From NCBI RefSeq assembly GCF_900112105.1, contig NZ_FOKV01000001.1, positions 434,001 to 498,000 on the forward strand: a stretch of DNA of 64,000 bases, in the 5' to 3' direction. This DNA comes from Zunongwangia mangrovi. Its GTDB lineage: Bacteria; Bacteroidota; Bacteroidia; Flavobacteriales; Flavobacteriaceae. Both the position numbers and the translations under genes were made by a program. Shown piece by piece: positions 10,454 to 20,293 of this stretch (position 1 is its first letter; each line of letters starts with the position of its first letter). The notes beneath the pieces were generated by a model. It made no database searches. It saw only the letters and a list, made by a program, of their open reading frames with translations, and had not been told where the DNA came from.

Positions 10454-11124
10454 TATTTATTTCCGGCTACAATGATTGCAATTTCCCCTTTTGGTGGTTT
10501 TTGCGTATAATGTTTTAAAACTTCTTTTGCAGTACCTCTTATGGTTTCTTCGTGAAGTTTAGTGATCTCTCGCGATACAGAAACCTGCCTATCAGCACCA
10601 AAATATTCGGTGAAATGGGTAAGCGTTTTTATAAGTTTATGTGGCGATTCGTAGAAGATCATAGTTCGGCTTTCTTCTGCCAGTAATTTTAAACGCGTTT
10701 GGCGTCCTTTTTTTACCGGTAAGAAACCTTCAAAAACAAATTTATCATTTGGCAACCCACTATTTACCAAAGCCGGTACAAAAGCGGTCGCTCCAGGTAA
10801 ACAATCTACTTCTACTCCGGCTTCTACGCAGGCCCGTGTTAATAAAAATCCAGGATCTGAAATTGCCGGTGTCCCCGCGTCGCTAATCAAAGCAAAAGTT
10901 TCGCCAGCCTGCATTCTTCCCACTAACTGATCTACCGTTTTATGCTCGTTATGCATGTGATGGCTAATCATTTGCGTTGTAATATCAAAATGCTTTAGAA
11001 GTTTACCGCTATTACGTGTGTCTTCAGCAAGAATCAAATCGGCTTCCTTTAGAACCTTTATGGCTCTAAAAGTGATATCTTCAAGATTACCTATTGGAGT
11101 GGGAACCAAAAAAAGTTTTCCCAT
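10453..11124 (-). CDS. rsmI: 16S rRNA (cytidine(1402)-2'-O)-methyltransferase RsmI
   Basis: SAM-dependent tetrapyrrole-methylase fold enzyme that 2'-O-methylates C1402 of 16S rRNA. Characteristic segments are LVPTPIGNLEDITFRAI at the N-terminus, LAEDTRNSGKLLKHF, LISDAGTPAISDPG (SAM site), LPGATAFVPALVNSGL, and FYESPHKLIKTL. Length 223 fits Bacteroidetes RsmI, which lack part of the C-terminal tail. It lies between a P/E-rich protein gene (5 nt upstream) and the glycosylase gene in a leftward operon. Confidence 0.95.
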   Translation of the reverse strand: MGKLFLVPTPIGNLEDITFRAIKVLKEADLILAEDTRNSGKLLKHFDITTQMISHHMHNEHKTVDQLVGRMQAGETFALISDAGTPAISDPGFLLTRACVEAGVEVDCLPGATAFVPALVNSGLPNDKFVFEGFLPVKKGRQTRLKLLAEESRTMIFYESPHKLIKTLTHFTEYFGADRQVSVSREITKLHEETIRGTAKEVLKHYTQKPPKGEIAIIVAGNK

Positions 11125-11129
11125 AAATG

Positions 11130-12194
11130 TTATTGAAATTTATTAGCGATAACTTCTACAAATCGATCTTCGTACTGCTCTTTTCCTTCCCAGTTGTTAT
11201 AATCTGGTTTTACCACTAACTGAATGAATTTATAAGCTTCACTAAAATCGCTAAAGGTATTTAACTGCGAAAGCACACGATTATAATCTGATGCATTTCC
11301 GGCAAATAAATGTTTTATGTAAGCCAGACGATCGTTTAGCCCAATGCTAATTCCGCTTTTTAAGCGATCGTTTACAGAACGTGGTCGTTGTTCGTTTGGG
11401 CGATTATTTAGAGGCTCAAAATCTGGAAGATTATCATAATCTACCCCTATTTGTCTAAAATCATTACCAGGCTTTTCTTCCGGCTTCGCTGATTCTTCGG
11501 GTTCTATTGGTTTGTTCTCTTCTTTTGGTTGTTCTGGCTCTGGTGCTGGTTCTGGATCCTTCTTAGCTTCTGGTTCTGTCTCCGGCTCAGTTTTTTTAGG
11601 CTCAAAGATTGGCGGTTCAGCAAAATGCTCTTCAGGAATCTCTGGTGATTTTATCGTTTCTGGCTCGGTAGATTCTGGTTCTTCAGATTTTGGCTCTTCT
11701 GGTTGCTCTGGCGCAGGTTTTTGTTGGGTTTGCTGTGGCCAGCTTTGTTCTGGCTTTTCCAGTTCAGGCTTCACCTTAGACCAGTCTTCATTAAGCGCAT
11801 CCATTAATCGATCTAAACCTTCTGTTTCTGGTGGCATTTGCGCCACGATATCTTTAATCTTTTCAGTATTAGGTTCGGTTATCGCATCACTATCATTAAA
11901 CTCGGTTCCATCTGGCACGTAATATTTACCTTCTTTATAGGTTGTTTGCGATTGCGTTCTGGAAGGCTGCGGCTTAGAAGGTGCGTAAGTATCTTCGGCA
12001 TAACTAACAGCTTGCAAGGCTGGTTTTGCTTCTGGCTTTTCTTCTTCTAAATTAGTGTATGTAAATTGTAATATGGTAAGTTTTTCATAAAGAACTTTAG
12101 CCTCTTGCTTTAGCTGATCGATTTGCTTCTCTGCATCCCCATCTAATATCTTTTGCGCCAGCTTTTTCAATTCAGCTTCTATCGTCTTCTTCAT
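11130..12194 (-). CDS. Hypothetical protein with long Pro/Glu-rich linker
   Basis: A 354-residue cytoplasmic-looking protein in three parts. Residues 1-45 are a predicted coiled coil (LKKLAQKILDGDAEKQIDQL). About residues 55-255 are dominated by Pro, Glu, Lys and Thr (PEQPEEPKSEEPESTEPE style) and are surely disordered. The C-terminal ~95 residues are folded in appearance (SGISIGLNDRLAYIKHLFAG ... NWEGKEQYEDRFVEVIANKF). I recognise it only as a type seen beside rsmI and tdk in Bacteroidetes; the function is unknown. There is no signal peptide or membrane segment. It is first in the leftward rsmI operon and divergent from tdk. Confidence 0.75.
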   Translation of the reverse strand: MKKTIEAELKKLAQKILDGDAEKQIDQLKQEAKVLYEKLTILQFTYTNLEEEKPEAKPALQAVSYAEDTYAPSKPQPSRTQSQTTYKEGKYYVPDGTEFNDSDAITEPNTEKIKDIVAQMPPETEGLDRLMDALNEDWSKVKPELEKPEQSWPQQTQQKPAPEQPEEPKSEEPESTEPETIKSPEIPEEHFAEPPIFEPKKTEPETEPEAKKDPEPAPEPEQPKEENKPIEPEESAKPEEKPGNDFRQIGVDYDNLPDFEPLNNRPNEQRPRSVNDRLKSGISIGLNDRLAYIKHLFAGNASDYNRVLSQLNTFSDFSEAYKFIQLVVKPDYNNWEGKEQYEDRFVEVIANKFQ

Positions 12195-12235
12195 AACTTT
12201 AATGATTAGCCCTTCTTACAGGGTTGGATTTTTAA

Positions 12236-12243
12236 TAAATTTG
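12236..12243 (+). promoter_or_regulatory. Putative -7 box for tdk-alr
   Basis: TAAATTTG matches TAnnTTTG and lies 53 nt before the tdk start, in the 102-nt gap between divergent genes. No clear TTTG -33 element is visible. Confidence 0.4.
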
Positions 12244-12296
12244 TTCCACCTTTATACAAAAGAGGTTATTTCCCATTTCGATCTGAAAATTACAAA

Positions 12297-12944
12297 ATGT
12301 TTCTCGAAAATACAGTAAATCACGAAGAGCAATTTGGCTGGATAGAGGTTATTTGCGGTAGTATGTTCTCTGGAAAGACTGAGGAACTTATACGTCGCCT
12401 TAAACGAGCTCAATTTGCCAAACAAAATGTAGAAATCTTTAAACCGGCTATCGATACGCGATATGACGAAGAAATGGTCGTTTCTCACGATTCTAACGAG
12501 ATTAGATCCACACCAGTACCATCTGCTTCTAATATTCGACTATTAGCCGATGGTTGTGATGTGGTTGGCATTGATGAAGCGCAGTTTTTTGATGATGAGA
12601 TCGTAAGGGTTTGTAATGATCTTGCCAACAAGGGAATTCGTGTTGTTGTAGCAGGTTTGGATATGGATTTTAAAGGAAATCCTTTTGGCCCTATGCCTAA
12701 TCTTATGGCAACGGCAGAATATGTAACTAAAGTACATGCGGTTTGCACCCGTACGGGAAATCTTGCCCAGTATAGTTATCGAAAAGCAGTAAGCGATGAT
12801 CTGGTTTTTCTTGGAGAGACCGAAGAATACGAACCTTTAAGCAGGGCTGCATATTATAAAGCAATGAACCAAGAGAAAGTTAGACGAATGAATGTGAATG
12901 ATGCCGAGGTGATAAAGCCTAACTTAAAAGAAAAAAATGCCTAA
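12297..12944 (+). CDS. tdk: Thymidine kinase
   Basis: Phosphorylates thymidine for nucleotide salvage. Walker A is [10 protein letters not shown] (residues 21-30) and the catalytic glutamate lies in DEAQFF (residues 93-98), with [12 protein letters not shown] following as in type II kinases. Of the four zinc-ligand cysteines usual in this family only Cys150 remains ([16 protein letters not shown]), so the lasso domain is probably zinc-free. Length 215 is normal. The gene overlaps alr by 8 nt, which suggests coupled translation. Confidence 0.93.
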   Translation: MFLENTVNHEEQFGWIEVICGSMFSGKTEELIRRLKRAQFAKQNVEIFKPAIDTRYDEEMVVSHDSNEIRSTPVPSASNIRLLADGCDVVGIDEAQFFDDEIVRVCNDLANKGIRVVVAGLDMDFKGNPFGPMPNLMATAEYVTKVHAVCTRTGNLAQYSYRKAVSDDLVFLGETEEYEPLSRAAYYKAMNQEKVRRMNVNDAEVIKPNLKEKNA

Positions 12945-14043
12945 AGCACAGGAAACTGTTCTAGAAATAGACCTAACTTCTTTAGAACATAATTACCGGT
13001 ATTTACGTTCTAAAATTGCTACTTCTACTAAAATGATGGCGGTAGTAAAAGCTTTTGCTTATGGAAGCGACTCGGTTGCCATTGCATCAAGATTAGAGAA
13101 TTCTGGCATCGATTATTTTGCGGTAGCTTATACCCAGGAAGGTGTGAGCTTAAGAACAGGTGGCATTCAAAAACCAGTGATGGTATTGCATCCGCAAACG
13201 CATAACTTCCAATTAGTGATCGATAATTGCCTTACGCCAAGTTTATACAGTAAACATATTTTAACCGAGTTTATTAAAACTGCTGAAGAATTAAAACTAC
13301 AGGATTATCCCGTACACATCAATATTAATACTGGCCTAAATCGCTTAGGTTTTTCTGCTGAAGAAATTGATGATGTTATTTCGATTTTCAGGAAAACTTC
13401 AGCAATAAAACTGGTAGGAATCTATTCTCACCTAGGCGCCAGTGAAGACCTTGATGAAAAAGAATTTAGCCATTCACAAATAGAGAAATTCAAGCGAACT
13501 TCAGAAAAGATCATTGCAGCTTTTGATCATAAGATCTTACGCCACCTATGTAATACCTCTGGAATCTTAAATTATCCTGAAGCTGCTTTCGATATGGTGC
13601 GTACAGGAATCGGACTTTATGGCTACGGTAACTCTGCCGAACAGGATAAGATGCTAAAACCTGTAGGCACGTTAAAAACTATTATCTCACAAATTCACCA
13701 TATTAAAGCTGAAGAAAGTGTTGGATATAATCGTGGTTTTGTTGCTAAAAGAGATACCATAACCGCAACTTTACCTATTGGCCATGCCGATGGAATAAGC
13801 AGACTTTACGGAAAGCAAAAAACGGCTGTTCTAATTGCCGGGAAAGAAGCGCCAATTATAGGTAATGTATGTATGGATATGTTGATGGTAGATGTTACAG
13901 ATATAGATTGTAAAGAAGGTGACGAAGTAATTATTTTTGGTAAGGAAAGAAGCGCTGAAAAATTTGCAAATAAAGCTGGTACGATCTCCTACGAGCTTAT
14001 TACCTCTATCTCCCAGAGAGTTAAAAGACTTATAATTGATTAA
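12937..14043 (+). CDS. alr: Alanine racemase
   Basis: PLP-dependent enzyme interconverting L- and D-alanine for peptidoglycan. The PLP lysine is Lys38 in AVVKAFAYG. The second catalytic residue, the tyrosine of the C-terminal domain, is in [28 protein letters not shown] and [14 protein letters not shown] are family blocks. The usual KADAYGHG is KAFAYGSD here, as in many Bacteroidetes. Length 368 fits. It begins inside the end of tdk, so the two form an operon; mscL follows 58 nt later. Confidence 0.95.
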   Translation: MPKAQETVLEIDLTSLEHNYRYLRSKIATSTKMMAVVKAFAYGSDSVAIASRLENSGIDYFAVAYTQEGVSLRTGGIQKPVMVLHPQTHNFQLVIDNCLTPSLYSKHILTEFIKTAEELKLQDYPVHININTGLNRLGFSAEEIDDVISIFRKTSAIKLVGIYSHLGASEDLDEKEFSHSQIEKFKRTSEKIIAAFDHKILRHLCNTSGILNYPEAAFDMVRTGIGLYGYGNSAEQDKMLKPVGTLKTIISQIHHIKAEESVGYNRGFVAKRDTITATLPIGHADGISRLYGKQKTAVLIAGKEAPIIGNVCMDMLMVDVTDIDCKEGDEVIIFGKERSAEKFANKAGTISYELITSISQRVKRLIID

Positions 14044-14101
14044 AAATCTATTCGATTTTTCTGTAATATTATAAATTCTATTAACCATCAAATCCTTTTT
14101 T

Positions 14102-14539
14102 ATGAGTTTGTATTCAGAATTTAAGAAGTTTATAATGAAAGGTGATATTGTGGCTCTAGCTACTGCTGTAGTTATTGGCGCTGCCTTTAAAACCATCATA
14201 GACTCTGTTGTAAAAGATGTTATTACCCCAATTATCGGTGTGCTTACCGGCGGAACCGATTTTACGAGAAAATTTATTGCTTTAAATGGCGAATCTTACG
14301 CCAGCCTGGCAGAAGCACAAGAAGCTAAAGCGGCTGTAATTACTTATGGTAATCTAATTCAGGCAATTATCAATTTTCTAATTGTCGCATTATTTATATT
14401 TTTGTTCTTACAAGCATACGAAAAGACAAAGAAAAAAGAAGATCCAAAACCTGTTGCAGCTCCAAAAGGGCCAACTCAAGAGGAACTCCTAGCCCAAATA
14501 AGGGACGAATTGAAGAAACAAAATGGCTCTGCGACATAA
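14102..14539 (+). CDS. mscL: Large-conductance mechanosensitive channel MscL
   Basis: Homopentameric inner-membrane channel that releases solutes on hypo-osmotic shock. The amphipathic N-terminus ([10 protein letters not shown]) leads to TM1 with the glycine-rich pore [23 protein letters not shown] periplasmic loop and TM2 ([18 protein letters not shown], about residues 86-105) follow, then a charged C-terminal helix [15 protein letters not shown]. At 145 residues it is typical. A strong terminator follows at 14608. Confidence 0.96.
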   Translation: MSLYSEFKKFIMKGDIVALATAVVIGAAFKTIIDSVVKDVITPIIGVLTGGTDFTRKFIALNGESYASLAEAQEAKAAVITYGNLIQAIINFLIVALFIFLFLQAYEKTKKKEDPKPVAAPKGPTQEELLAQIRDELKKQNGSAT

Positions 14540-14607
14540 CATCGTAGCGCTTTAAAAATACGTGCACCGCTATACTGCACATTCTAAGTAGCAATATGTA
14601 TAATTAA

Positions 14608-14637
14608 ACCCCTCTAATACAGAGGGGTCTTTTTTTA
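14608..14637 (+). terminator. Intrinsic terminator after mscL
   Basis: ACCCCTCT-AATAC-AGAGGGGT forms a perfect 8-bp stem followed by CTTTTTTTT. It closes the tdk-alr-mscL unit. Confidence 0.9.
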
Positions 14638-14719
14638 ACAAATATCACAAATACGTTTAAAAAGATAATTTTATCTCAAAAAAAGAAGTTATAAGATCGA
14701 TAGATCCTAACAGGTATAA

Positions 14720-14727
14720 TACATTTG
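14720..14727 (+). promoter_or_regulatory. Putative -7 box for asd
   Basis: TACATTTG matches TAnnTTTG and lies 60 nt upstream of the asd ATG, just after the mscL terminator. The -33 element is not obvious. Confidence 0.5.
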
Positions 14728-14787
14728 TAACGAAACTTAATTTAAAATTCTAAAACCATCTGCCAAAGCAGATAAAATTAATTAATA

Positions 14788-15777
14788 ATGAAAGTAGCAG
14801 TTGTTGGCGCTACCGGAATGGTAGGGCAGGTTATGTTAAAAGTACTAGCCGAAAGAGATTTTCCTATAACCGAATTATTACCGGTTGCATCAGAAAAATC
14901 GGTTGGAAAGAAAGTAACTTATAAGGATAAAGAATATACTATTATTAGCCTTGCTGATGCTGTTGCTGCCAAACCAGAGATTGCTATTTTTTCTGCCGGC
15001 GGAGGAACTTCTTTAGAATGGGCTCCAAAATTTGCTGAAAATGGAACTACGGTTGTAGATAATTCTTCAGCATGGAGAATGGATCCTACCAAAAAACTGG
15101 TAATCCCAGAAATTAACGCTTCAGAATTAACAAAAGAAGACAAGATTATCGCCAATCCTAACTGTTCTACGATTCAGTTATTAATGGCTTTAAAACCGCT
15201 TCATGACAAATACACTATAAAACGTGCGGTAGTTTCTACGTACCAATCGATCACCGGCACCGGAGTTAAAGCGGTACAGCAGTTAGAAAACGAATACGAA
15301 GAAAAAGAAGGCGAAATGGCCTATCCATACCCAATTCACCGTAATGCTCTACCGCATTGTGATGTTTTTCAGGATAATGGATATACCAAAGAAGAAATGA
15401 AACTTACTAACGAAACGAAAAAGATCTTAGGAGACGATTCAGTTTCAGTAACCGCTACAGCAATTCGTATTCCGGTTGTTGGTGGACACAGTGAATCTGT
15501 GAACCTGGAGTTTGCCAATGATTTTGAAGAAAGTGATGTTCGTAAAATTTTAAACGATTTTCCTGGTGTTACCGTTCAGGACAATCCAGATACTAACACA
15601 TACCCAATGCCAATTTATGCTGAAGGTAAAAATGATGTATTTGTAGGTAGAATTCGTCGTGACTACTCACAACCAAATTCTTTAAACCTTTGGGTGGTGG
15701 CAGATAACTTAAGAAAAGGAGCTGCAACGAACGCTGTTCAAATCGCAGAATACTTAATGGAAAACAAACTGGTTTAA
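14788..15777 (+). CDS. asd: Aspartate-semialdehyde dehydrogenase
   Basis: NADPH-dependent reduction of aspartyl phosphate to aspartate semialdehyde, the branch point to lysine/DAP, threonine and methionine. The Rossmann motif VGATGMVGQ is at residues 6-14. The catalytic cysteine is Cys126 in ANPNCSTIQ, and the acid/base histidine lies in VVGGHSESV. Length 329 is typical. It is flanked by terminators on both sides, so it is probably monocistronic. Confidence 0.96.
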   Translation: MKVAVVGATGMVGQVMLKVLAERDFPITELLPVASEKSVGKKVTYKDKEYTIISLADAVAAKPEIAIFSAGGGTSLEWAPKFAENGTTVVDNSSAWRMDPTKKLVIPEINASELTKEDKIIANPNCSTIQLLMALKPLHDKYTIKRAVVSTYQSITGTGVKAVQQLENEYEEKEGEMAYPYPIHRNALPHCDVFQDNGYTKEEMKLTNETKKILGDDSVSVTATAIRIPVVGGHSESVNLEFANDFEESDVRKILNDFPGVTVQDNPDTNTYPMPIYAEGKNDVFVGRIRRDYSQPNSLNLWVVADNLRKGAATNAVQIAEYLMENKLV

Positions 15778-15803
15778 GTTTATTTTCCTTTCAGAATATA
15801 TTT

Positions 15804-15838
15804 ACGAGGTTGTTGTTTTCAGCAACCTCGTTTTTTAT
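15804..15838 (+). terminator. Intrinsic terminator after asd
   Basis: ACGAGGTTG ... CAACCTCGT with a short T-rich loop, followed by a TTTTTTATTT run. Confidence 0.9.
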
Positions 15839-15872
15839 TTATAAATTTAAGCTCTCCTTAAAACCTCACACG

Positions 15873-18041
15873 ATGAAAAAAATGATCATAGGAGTCTTTA
15901 CCCTTGCCGCGCTGGCTTCCTGTAAAGATTCTGAAGAAACAAAAAAAGAAAAAGAAACTGCTTTGAATTTAAACTATCCCGAAACCAAAAAGGTAGATAC
16001 CATAACCGATTATTTTGGTACTAAAGTTAAAGATCCTTATCGCTGGCTAGAAGACGATCGCAGTGCTGAAACCGAAGAATGGGTAAAGGCTGAAAACAAA
16101 GTTACTTTTGGATATTTAGATAAGATCCCTTTTAAAGAAGACTTAAAAAAACGTCTTTCTGAAATATGGAATTACGAGAAAATAGGTGCGCCTTACATAG
16201 AGGGAGATTACACTTATTTCTCTAAAAACGACGGTTTACAAAACCAATATGTGATCTATCGCCGTAAAAATGAAAATGATGAGGCTGAAGTGTTTTTAGA
16301 TCCAAATAAATTTAGCGAAGATGGAACCACTTCTTTAAGTGGATTAAGTTTTTCTGAAAACGGAAAAATGGCAGCTTATAGTATTTCTGAAGGTGGTAGC
16401 GATTGGAGAAAAGTGATCGTTCTAAATGCTGAAACCAAAGAAGTTGCAGAAGATACGTTGAAAGATATCAAATTCAGTGGTATTTCCTGGAAAGGTAACG
16501 AAGGTTTCTATTATTCTAGCTACGAAAAACCTGAAGGAAGCGAACTTTCAGCAAAAACAGATCAGCATCGTTTATTCTATCACAAAATTGGCACGCCACA
16601 ATCTGAAGATAAAATGATCTTTGGAGGCACGCCAGAGCAAAAACATCGTTATGTGGGTGGAAGCGTAAGTGAAGACAATAAATATTTGTTTATCTCTGCT
16701 CGAAATTCGACGTCTGGAGGTAAACTTTTTATGATGGATCTTAGCAAAAGTAATCCTGAATTAAAAACGATTATCGGTAACGAAGATACCGACACTTATG
16801 TGATCGAAAACGAAGGAAGCAAACTTTATATCGTTACCAATCTTGATGCTCCAAATCAACGAATTGTAACCGTAGATGCTGCAAACCCATCTCCAGAAAA
16901 CTGGAAAGATTTTATCCCAGAAACCGAAAATGTACTTAGCCCATCTACTGGTGGCGGTTATTTCTTTACAGAATATATGGTAGATGCTGTTTCGCAAGTA
17001 AAACAATACGATTACGACGGGAAACTGGTTCGTGAAATCGAATTACCGGGATTAGGTTCTGCTGGTGGTTTTGGCGCTAAAAAAGATGCCGATACTTTAT
17101 ATTATTCATTTACCAATTACGTGACTCCGGGTACTATTTATAAGTATGATATTGAAGAAGGAACTTCTGAGGTTTACAACAAGCCAAATATTAACTTTAA
17201 CCCAGATGATTACGAAAGTAGGCAGGTTTTCTATAAATCTAAAGACGGTACAAAAATTCCTATGATTATCACTGCTAAAAAAGGAATTGAGCTTGATGGT
17301 AAAAATCCGACGATCTTGTACGGCTACGGCGGATTCAACATTAGTTTAACGCCTTCTTTTAGCACAGCAAACGCTGTTTGGTTAGAGCAAGGTGGAGTGT
17401 ATGCCGTTCCAAACCTACGTGGTGGTGGCGAGTATGGTCGTGCATGGCATGATGCGGGTACTAAAATGCAAAAGCAAAATGTATTTGACGATTTTATCGC
17501 TGCAGCCGAATATTTAATTGAGAATAAATATACCTCTAAAGATTATTTAGCGATTAGAGGTGGCTCTAACGGCGGATTATTAGTTGGAGCAACAATGACA
17601 CAACGACCAGATCTTATGAAGGTAGCTTTGCCTGCTGTAGGCGTTATGGACATGTTGCGTTACCACACTTTTACAGCAGGAGCAGGTTGGGCGTATGACT
17701 ACGGAACTTCTGAAGATAGTAAAGAAATGTTTGAATATATCTATAATTATTCACCGGTTCACAATGTAAAAGAAGGAACCGAATATCCTGCAACCTTAGT
17801 AACCACGGGAGATCACGATGACCGTGTAGTACCTGCGCATTCGTTTAAGTTTGCAGCAGAGTTACAGGAAAAACAAGCAGGCGATGCACCTGTGCTGATT
17901 AGAATTGAAACCAAAGCCGGCCACGGTGCCGGAAAACCAACCAGTATGATCATTGAAGAATATGCTGATATTTTTGGTTTCACGTTATACAATATGGGCT
18001 TTGAAAAGCTCCCAAGTGAAAGTACAGAATTGAAGGATTAG
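15873..18041 (+). CDS. Prolyl oligopeptidase family serine peptidase (S9A), lipoprotein
   Basis: A 722-residue peptidase that should cleave short peptides after proline. An N-terminal lipoprotein signal ([17 protein letters not shown]) places it outside the cytoplasm, probably anchored in a membrane. A beta-propeller part (about residues 60-430) with [14 protein letters not shown] precedes the alpha/beta hydrolase domain. The nucleophile is Ser565 in RGGSNGGLL, with the acid in GDHDDRVVP and the histidine in AGHGAGKP. I moved the start from the longest-frame position 15810, which lies inside the asd terminator, to ATG 15873, which gives the clean lipobox. Confidence 0.93.
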   Translation: MKKMIIGVFTLAALASCKDSEETKKEKETALNLNYPETKKVDTITDYFGTKVKDPYRWLEDDRSAETEEWVKAENKVTFGYLDKIPFKEDLKKRLSEIWNYEKIGAPYIEGDYTYFSKNDGLQNQYVIYRRKNENDEAEVFLDPNKFSEDGTTSLSGLSFSENGKMAAYSISEGGSDWRKVIVLNAETKEVAEDTLKDIKFSGISWKGNEGFYYSSYEKPEGSELSAKTDQHRLFYHKIGTPQSEDKMIFGGTPEQKHRYVGGSVSEDNKYLFISARNSTSGGKLFMMDLSKSNPELKTIIGNEDTDTYVIENEGSKLYIVTNLDAPNQRIVTVDAANPSPENWKDFIPETENVLSPSTGGGYFFTEYMVDAVSQVKQYDYDGKLVREIELPGLGSAGGFGAKKDADTLYYSFTNYVTPGTIYKYDIEEGTSEVYNKPNINFNPDDYESRQVFYKSKDGTKIPMIITAKKGIELDGKNPTILYGYGGFNISLTPSFSTANAVWLEQGGVYAVPNLRGGGEYGRAWHDAGTKMQKQNVFDDFIAAAEYLIENKYTSKDYLAIRGGSNGGLLVGATMTQRPDLMKVALPAVGVMDMLRYHTFTAGAGWAYDYGTSEDSKEMFEYIYNYSPVHNVKEGTEYPATLVTTGDHDDRVVPAHSFKFAAELQEKQAGDAPVLIRIETKAGHGAGKPTSMIIEEYADIFGFTLYNMGFEKLPSESTELKD

Positions 18042-18072
18042 ATTATCTGTATAAAATACTGAAGAAATAATT

Positions 18073-18114
18073 CCCGCCAGGTTTAATATTCGATAAAATC
18101 TGGCGGGTTTTTTA
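18073..18114 (+). terminator. Intrinsic terminator after the prolyl oligopeptidase gene
   Basis: CCCGCCAG ... CTGGCGGG stem followed by TTTTTTATTT. Confidence 0.9.
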
Positions 18115-18168
18115 TTTCCAAAACTTTCAAATTTGGGTATCTTCAACCTTCCTAAAACGACACCAATT

Positions 18169-19140
18169 ATGCTGAAGTTAGAAAACGTATCCTTTGCTTA
18201 CGAGAATGAAGAACAGGTTTTAGATAATATCAATTTAACCGCAAATCGTGGTGAAAACATCTCGATTATCGGGGAAAGTGGTTGCGGAAAAAGTACTTTA
18301 CTTCAGCTTATTTATGGATTACTGCATACCGATGGGAAAATCTTTTGGGGAGAAGAAGAATTACTTGGCCCTAAGTTTAATTTGGTGCCCGGTGAAGATT
18401 TTATTAAATACCTGGCGCAGGATTTCGACCTGATGCTTCCGCTAAGTGTTGCTGATAATGTGGGGAAATACCTTAGCAACATGTATCCCGTAAAGAAGAA
18501 AAAACGTATTCAGGAATTACTGGAAGTGGTAGAAATGGAAGATATGGCCAATAAAAAAACCAAACTTTTAAGTGGTGGCCAACAGCAGCGTGTAGCACTT
18601 GCTCGCGCACTTGCTAAAGAACCAGAAATGGTATTGCTGGACGAACCATTTAGCCATATTGATCATTTCAGAAAAAATAATCTGCGACGTAAAGTTTTTA
18701 AATATCTAAAAGAGCAAAATATTACCTGTATAATCGCCACACACGATATTACCGACGCGCTATCATTTGCCGATACCACTATGGTTTTAAAAGATCATAA
18801 AATCTATGCAAAAGCAAGTCCTGAAGAATTATATAATAATCCGCCAAACAAGTATGTTGCCTCTTTGTTTGGCGATGTTAATGAAGTAATGCTAAAAGAT
18901 ATCGTTCAGGAAGAGACCTCTAGCAAAAAGATCATTCTTTATCCTGAAGAACTAAAAGTGAGCCGAAAATCACCAATTAAAGCCACCGTGATCAACTCTT
19001 ACTTTAAAGGAAATAATTACTTAATTGAAGCCGATCTTAACGGAAAAACTGTTTTTGCTGAACATCGTTCAGCTATCCCTAGCGGCGCTCCTGTTTATTT
19101 TGTGATTTCTAAACCACTTATCGAAAAGCGGAAGAAATAA
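18169..19140 (+). CDS. ABC transporter ATP-binding protein (orphan)
   Basis: A 323-residue ATPase with Walker A GESGCGKST (residues 35-43), signature LSGGQQQRVALARAL, Walker B MVLLDEPFSHID and H-loop ATHDITDAL. After the ATPase domain come about 90 residues (VMLKDIVQEE ... KATVINSYFKGNNYL) resembling the regulatory TOBE-like domains of importer ATPases for ions or small solutes. No permease or binding protein is adjacent, so the substrate is unknown. I preferred ATG 18169 to an upstream in-frame ATG at 18133. Its stop codon abuts that of the convergent GreA/B-like gene. Confidence 0.88.
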   Translation: MLKLENVSFAYENEEQVLDNINLTANRGENISIIGESGCGKSTLLQLIYGLLHTDGKIFWGEEELLGPKFNLVPGEDFIKYLAQDFDLMLPLSVADNVGKYLSNMYPVKKKKRIQELLEVVEMEDMANKKTKLLSGGQQQRVALARALAKEPEMVLLDEPFSHIDHFRKNNLRRKVFKYLKEQNITCIIATHDITDALSFADTTMVLKDHKIYAKASPEELYNNPPNKYVASLFGDVNEVMLKDIVQEETSSKKIILYPEELKVSRKSPIKATVINSYFKGNNYLIEADLNGKTVFAEHRSAIPSGAPVYFVISKPLIEKRKK

Positions 19141-19590
19141 CTATTCAACACTTAAAATTTTATTTTTAATTCCGTTGAATTCAAATTCCTCACCTTCCGT
19201 CTTTCCCATTAACAATCTTGCGACTGGTGAGTTCGCACCAACAGCATAAAAAACCTCTTGATCTAACTCCATTTTACCTGCAGGAATACTAATAAAATAA
19301 TTAGAAGCCGAAGTCTTCACCAGGCAACCTAATTGCGCAAGTTTAGAACCTTCCCTGTTTTTTGCTAATTTTAGTGTGTCTTTTTGTTGTTTAAATTCTT
19401 TTAGTTGATTGGATAATTTGTTCCATTCTTCGCTCATCATTTCACGGCTGGTTTCGTATTTATCACCTGCACTGCTTTTTCCCTCATTTTCCATATCCTC
19501 TTCAATGCTTTTTAAGGATTTTAAAATACGCTGAATGCGAGATTCAACATATTCCTCACACATGGTATATAAATGTTCTTTTGTCGTCAA
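19141..19590 (-). CDS. GreA/GreB-family elongation factor-like protein
   Basis: A 149-residue protein with an N-terminal charged helical part (SRIQRILKSLKSIEEDMENEGK ... EEWNKLSNQLKEFKQQKDTL) and a C-terminal FKBP-like domain (GKMELDQEVFYAVGANSPVARLLMGKTEGEEFEFNG) as in Gre factors. The coiled-coil tip motif of true GreA is not obvious, so it may bind RNA polymerase without the cleavage-stimulating activity. It is last in a leftward group with mtgA and a FAD oxidoreductase. Confidence 0.75.
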   Translation of the reverse strand: MTTKEHLYTMCEEYVESRIQRILKSLKSIEEDMENEGKSSAGDKYETSREMMSEEWNKLSNQLKEFKQQKDTLKLAKNREGSKLAQLGCLVKTSASNYFISIPAGKMELDQEVFYAVGANSPVARLLMGKTEGEEFEFNGIKNKILSVE

Positions 19591-19600
19591 AATCTAGGTA

Positions 19601-20293
19601 TTATTCTTTTATTTTTCTTGGCTTATCTAAGTCGAATTCTCCGTAATATTTCATCTGCTGGGTGATCCAACTTTTTCGCTGACCTATGTAATTACTGGCA
19701 GGATTCGCACTGTATTCTCGCGGATTTGGTAAAATTGCAGCAATTGCCGCAGCTTCATTTGGACTTAAATTTACAGCATCTTTCCCGAACCAGCTTTTTG
19801 CAGCAGCCTGCGCCCCATACACACCTTTGCCCATTTCAATACTATTTAAATAGACTTCCAGGATGCGTTCTTTGCTCCATAAAAGCTCCATCAAAAATGT
19901 AAAATAAGCTTCAAGGCCTTTACGCACATAGTTCCTGCCGGGCCATAAAAAAGCATTTTTTGCAGTTTGTTGCGAAATGGTACTGGCACCCCGCACTCGC
20001 TTTCCTTTTTTGTTATTTTCAATGGCTTTTTGAATGGCTTCGATATCAAAACCGCTATGATTTTCAAAATTCTGATCTTCGCTACAAATTACTGCCAGCT
20101 GAAGGTTTTTCGAAATTTCTTCAATCGGTACCCAAACATGTTTTATTTCTTCTTCTGGATGCTCGAAATATCTGATTACCATTAAAGGTGTAAATGGTAA
20201 AGGAAGCCATTTAAACATAAGCACCAGAAAAAAGCTAATTAGAAAAAACCACCCTATAAGTTTCGCTATAAATCGAAGTATCTTTTTTATCAT
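19601..20293 (-). CDS. mtgA: Monofunctional peptidoglycan glycosyltransferase
   Basis: GT51 enzyme that polymerises lipid II into glycan strands at the periplasmic face of the inner membrane. It has one N-terminal membrane segment (IGWFFLISFFLVLMF). The GT51 motifs are SEDQNFENHSGFD (catalytic Glu), RGASTISQQTAKNAFLW, KERILEVYLNSIEMGKGVYG and NPSxx-like NEAAAIAAILPNP. There is no transpeptidase domain. At 230 residues it matches MtgA. It overlaps the upstream FAD oxidoreductase gene by 4 nt (ATGA). Confidence 0.94.
   Translation of the reverse strand: MIKKILRFIAKLIGWFFLISFFLVLMFKWLPLPFTPLMVIRYFEHPEEEIKHVWVPIEEISKNLQLAVICSEDQNFENHSGFDIEAIQKAIENNKKGKRVRGASTISQQTAKNAFLWPGRNYVRKGLEAYFTFLMELLWSKERILEVYLNSIEMGKGVYGAQAAAKSWFGKDAVNLSPNEAAAIAAILPNPREYSANPASNYIGQRKSWITQQMKYYGEFDLDKPRKIKE

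Noticed and set aside
11512..11922. Ser/Gly-rich 136-residue plus-strand ORF
   Set aside because: It is the antisense of the Pro/Glu-rich linker codons of the 11130-12194 gene.
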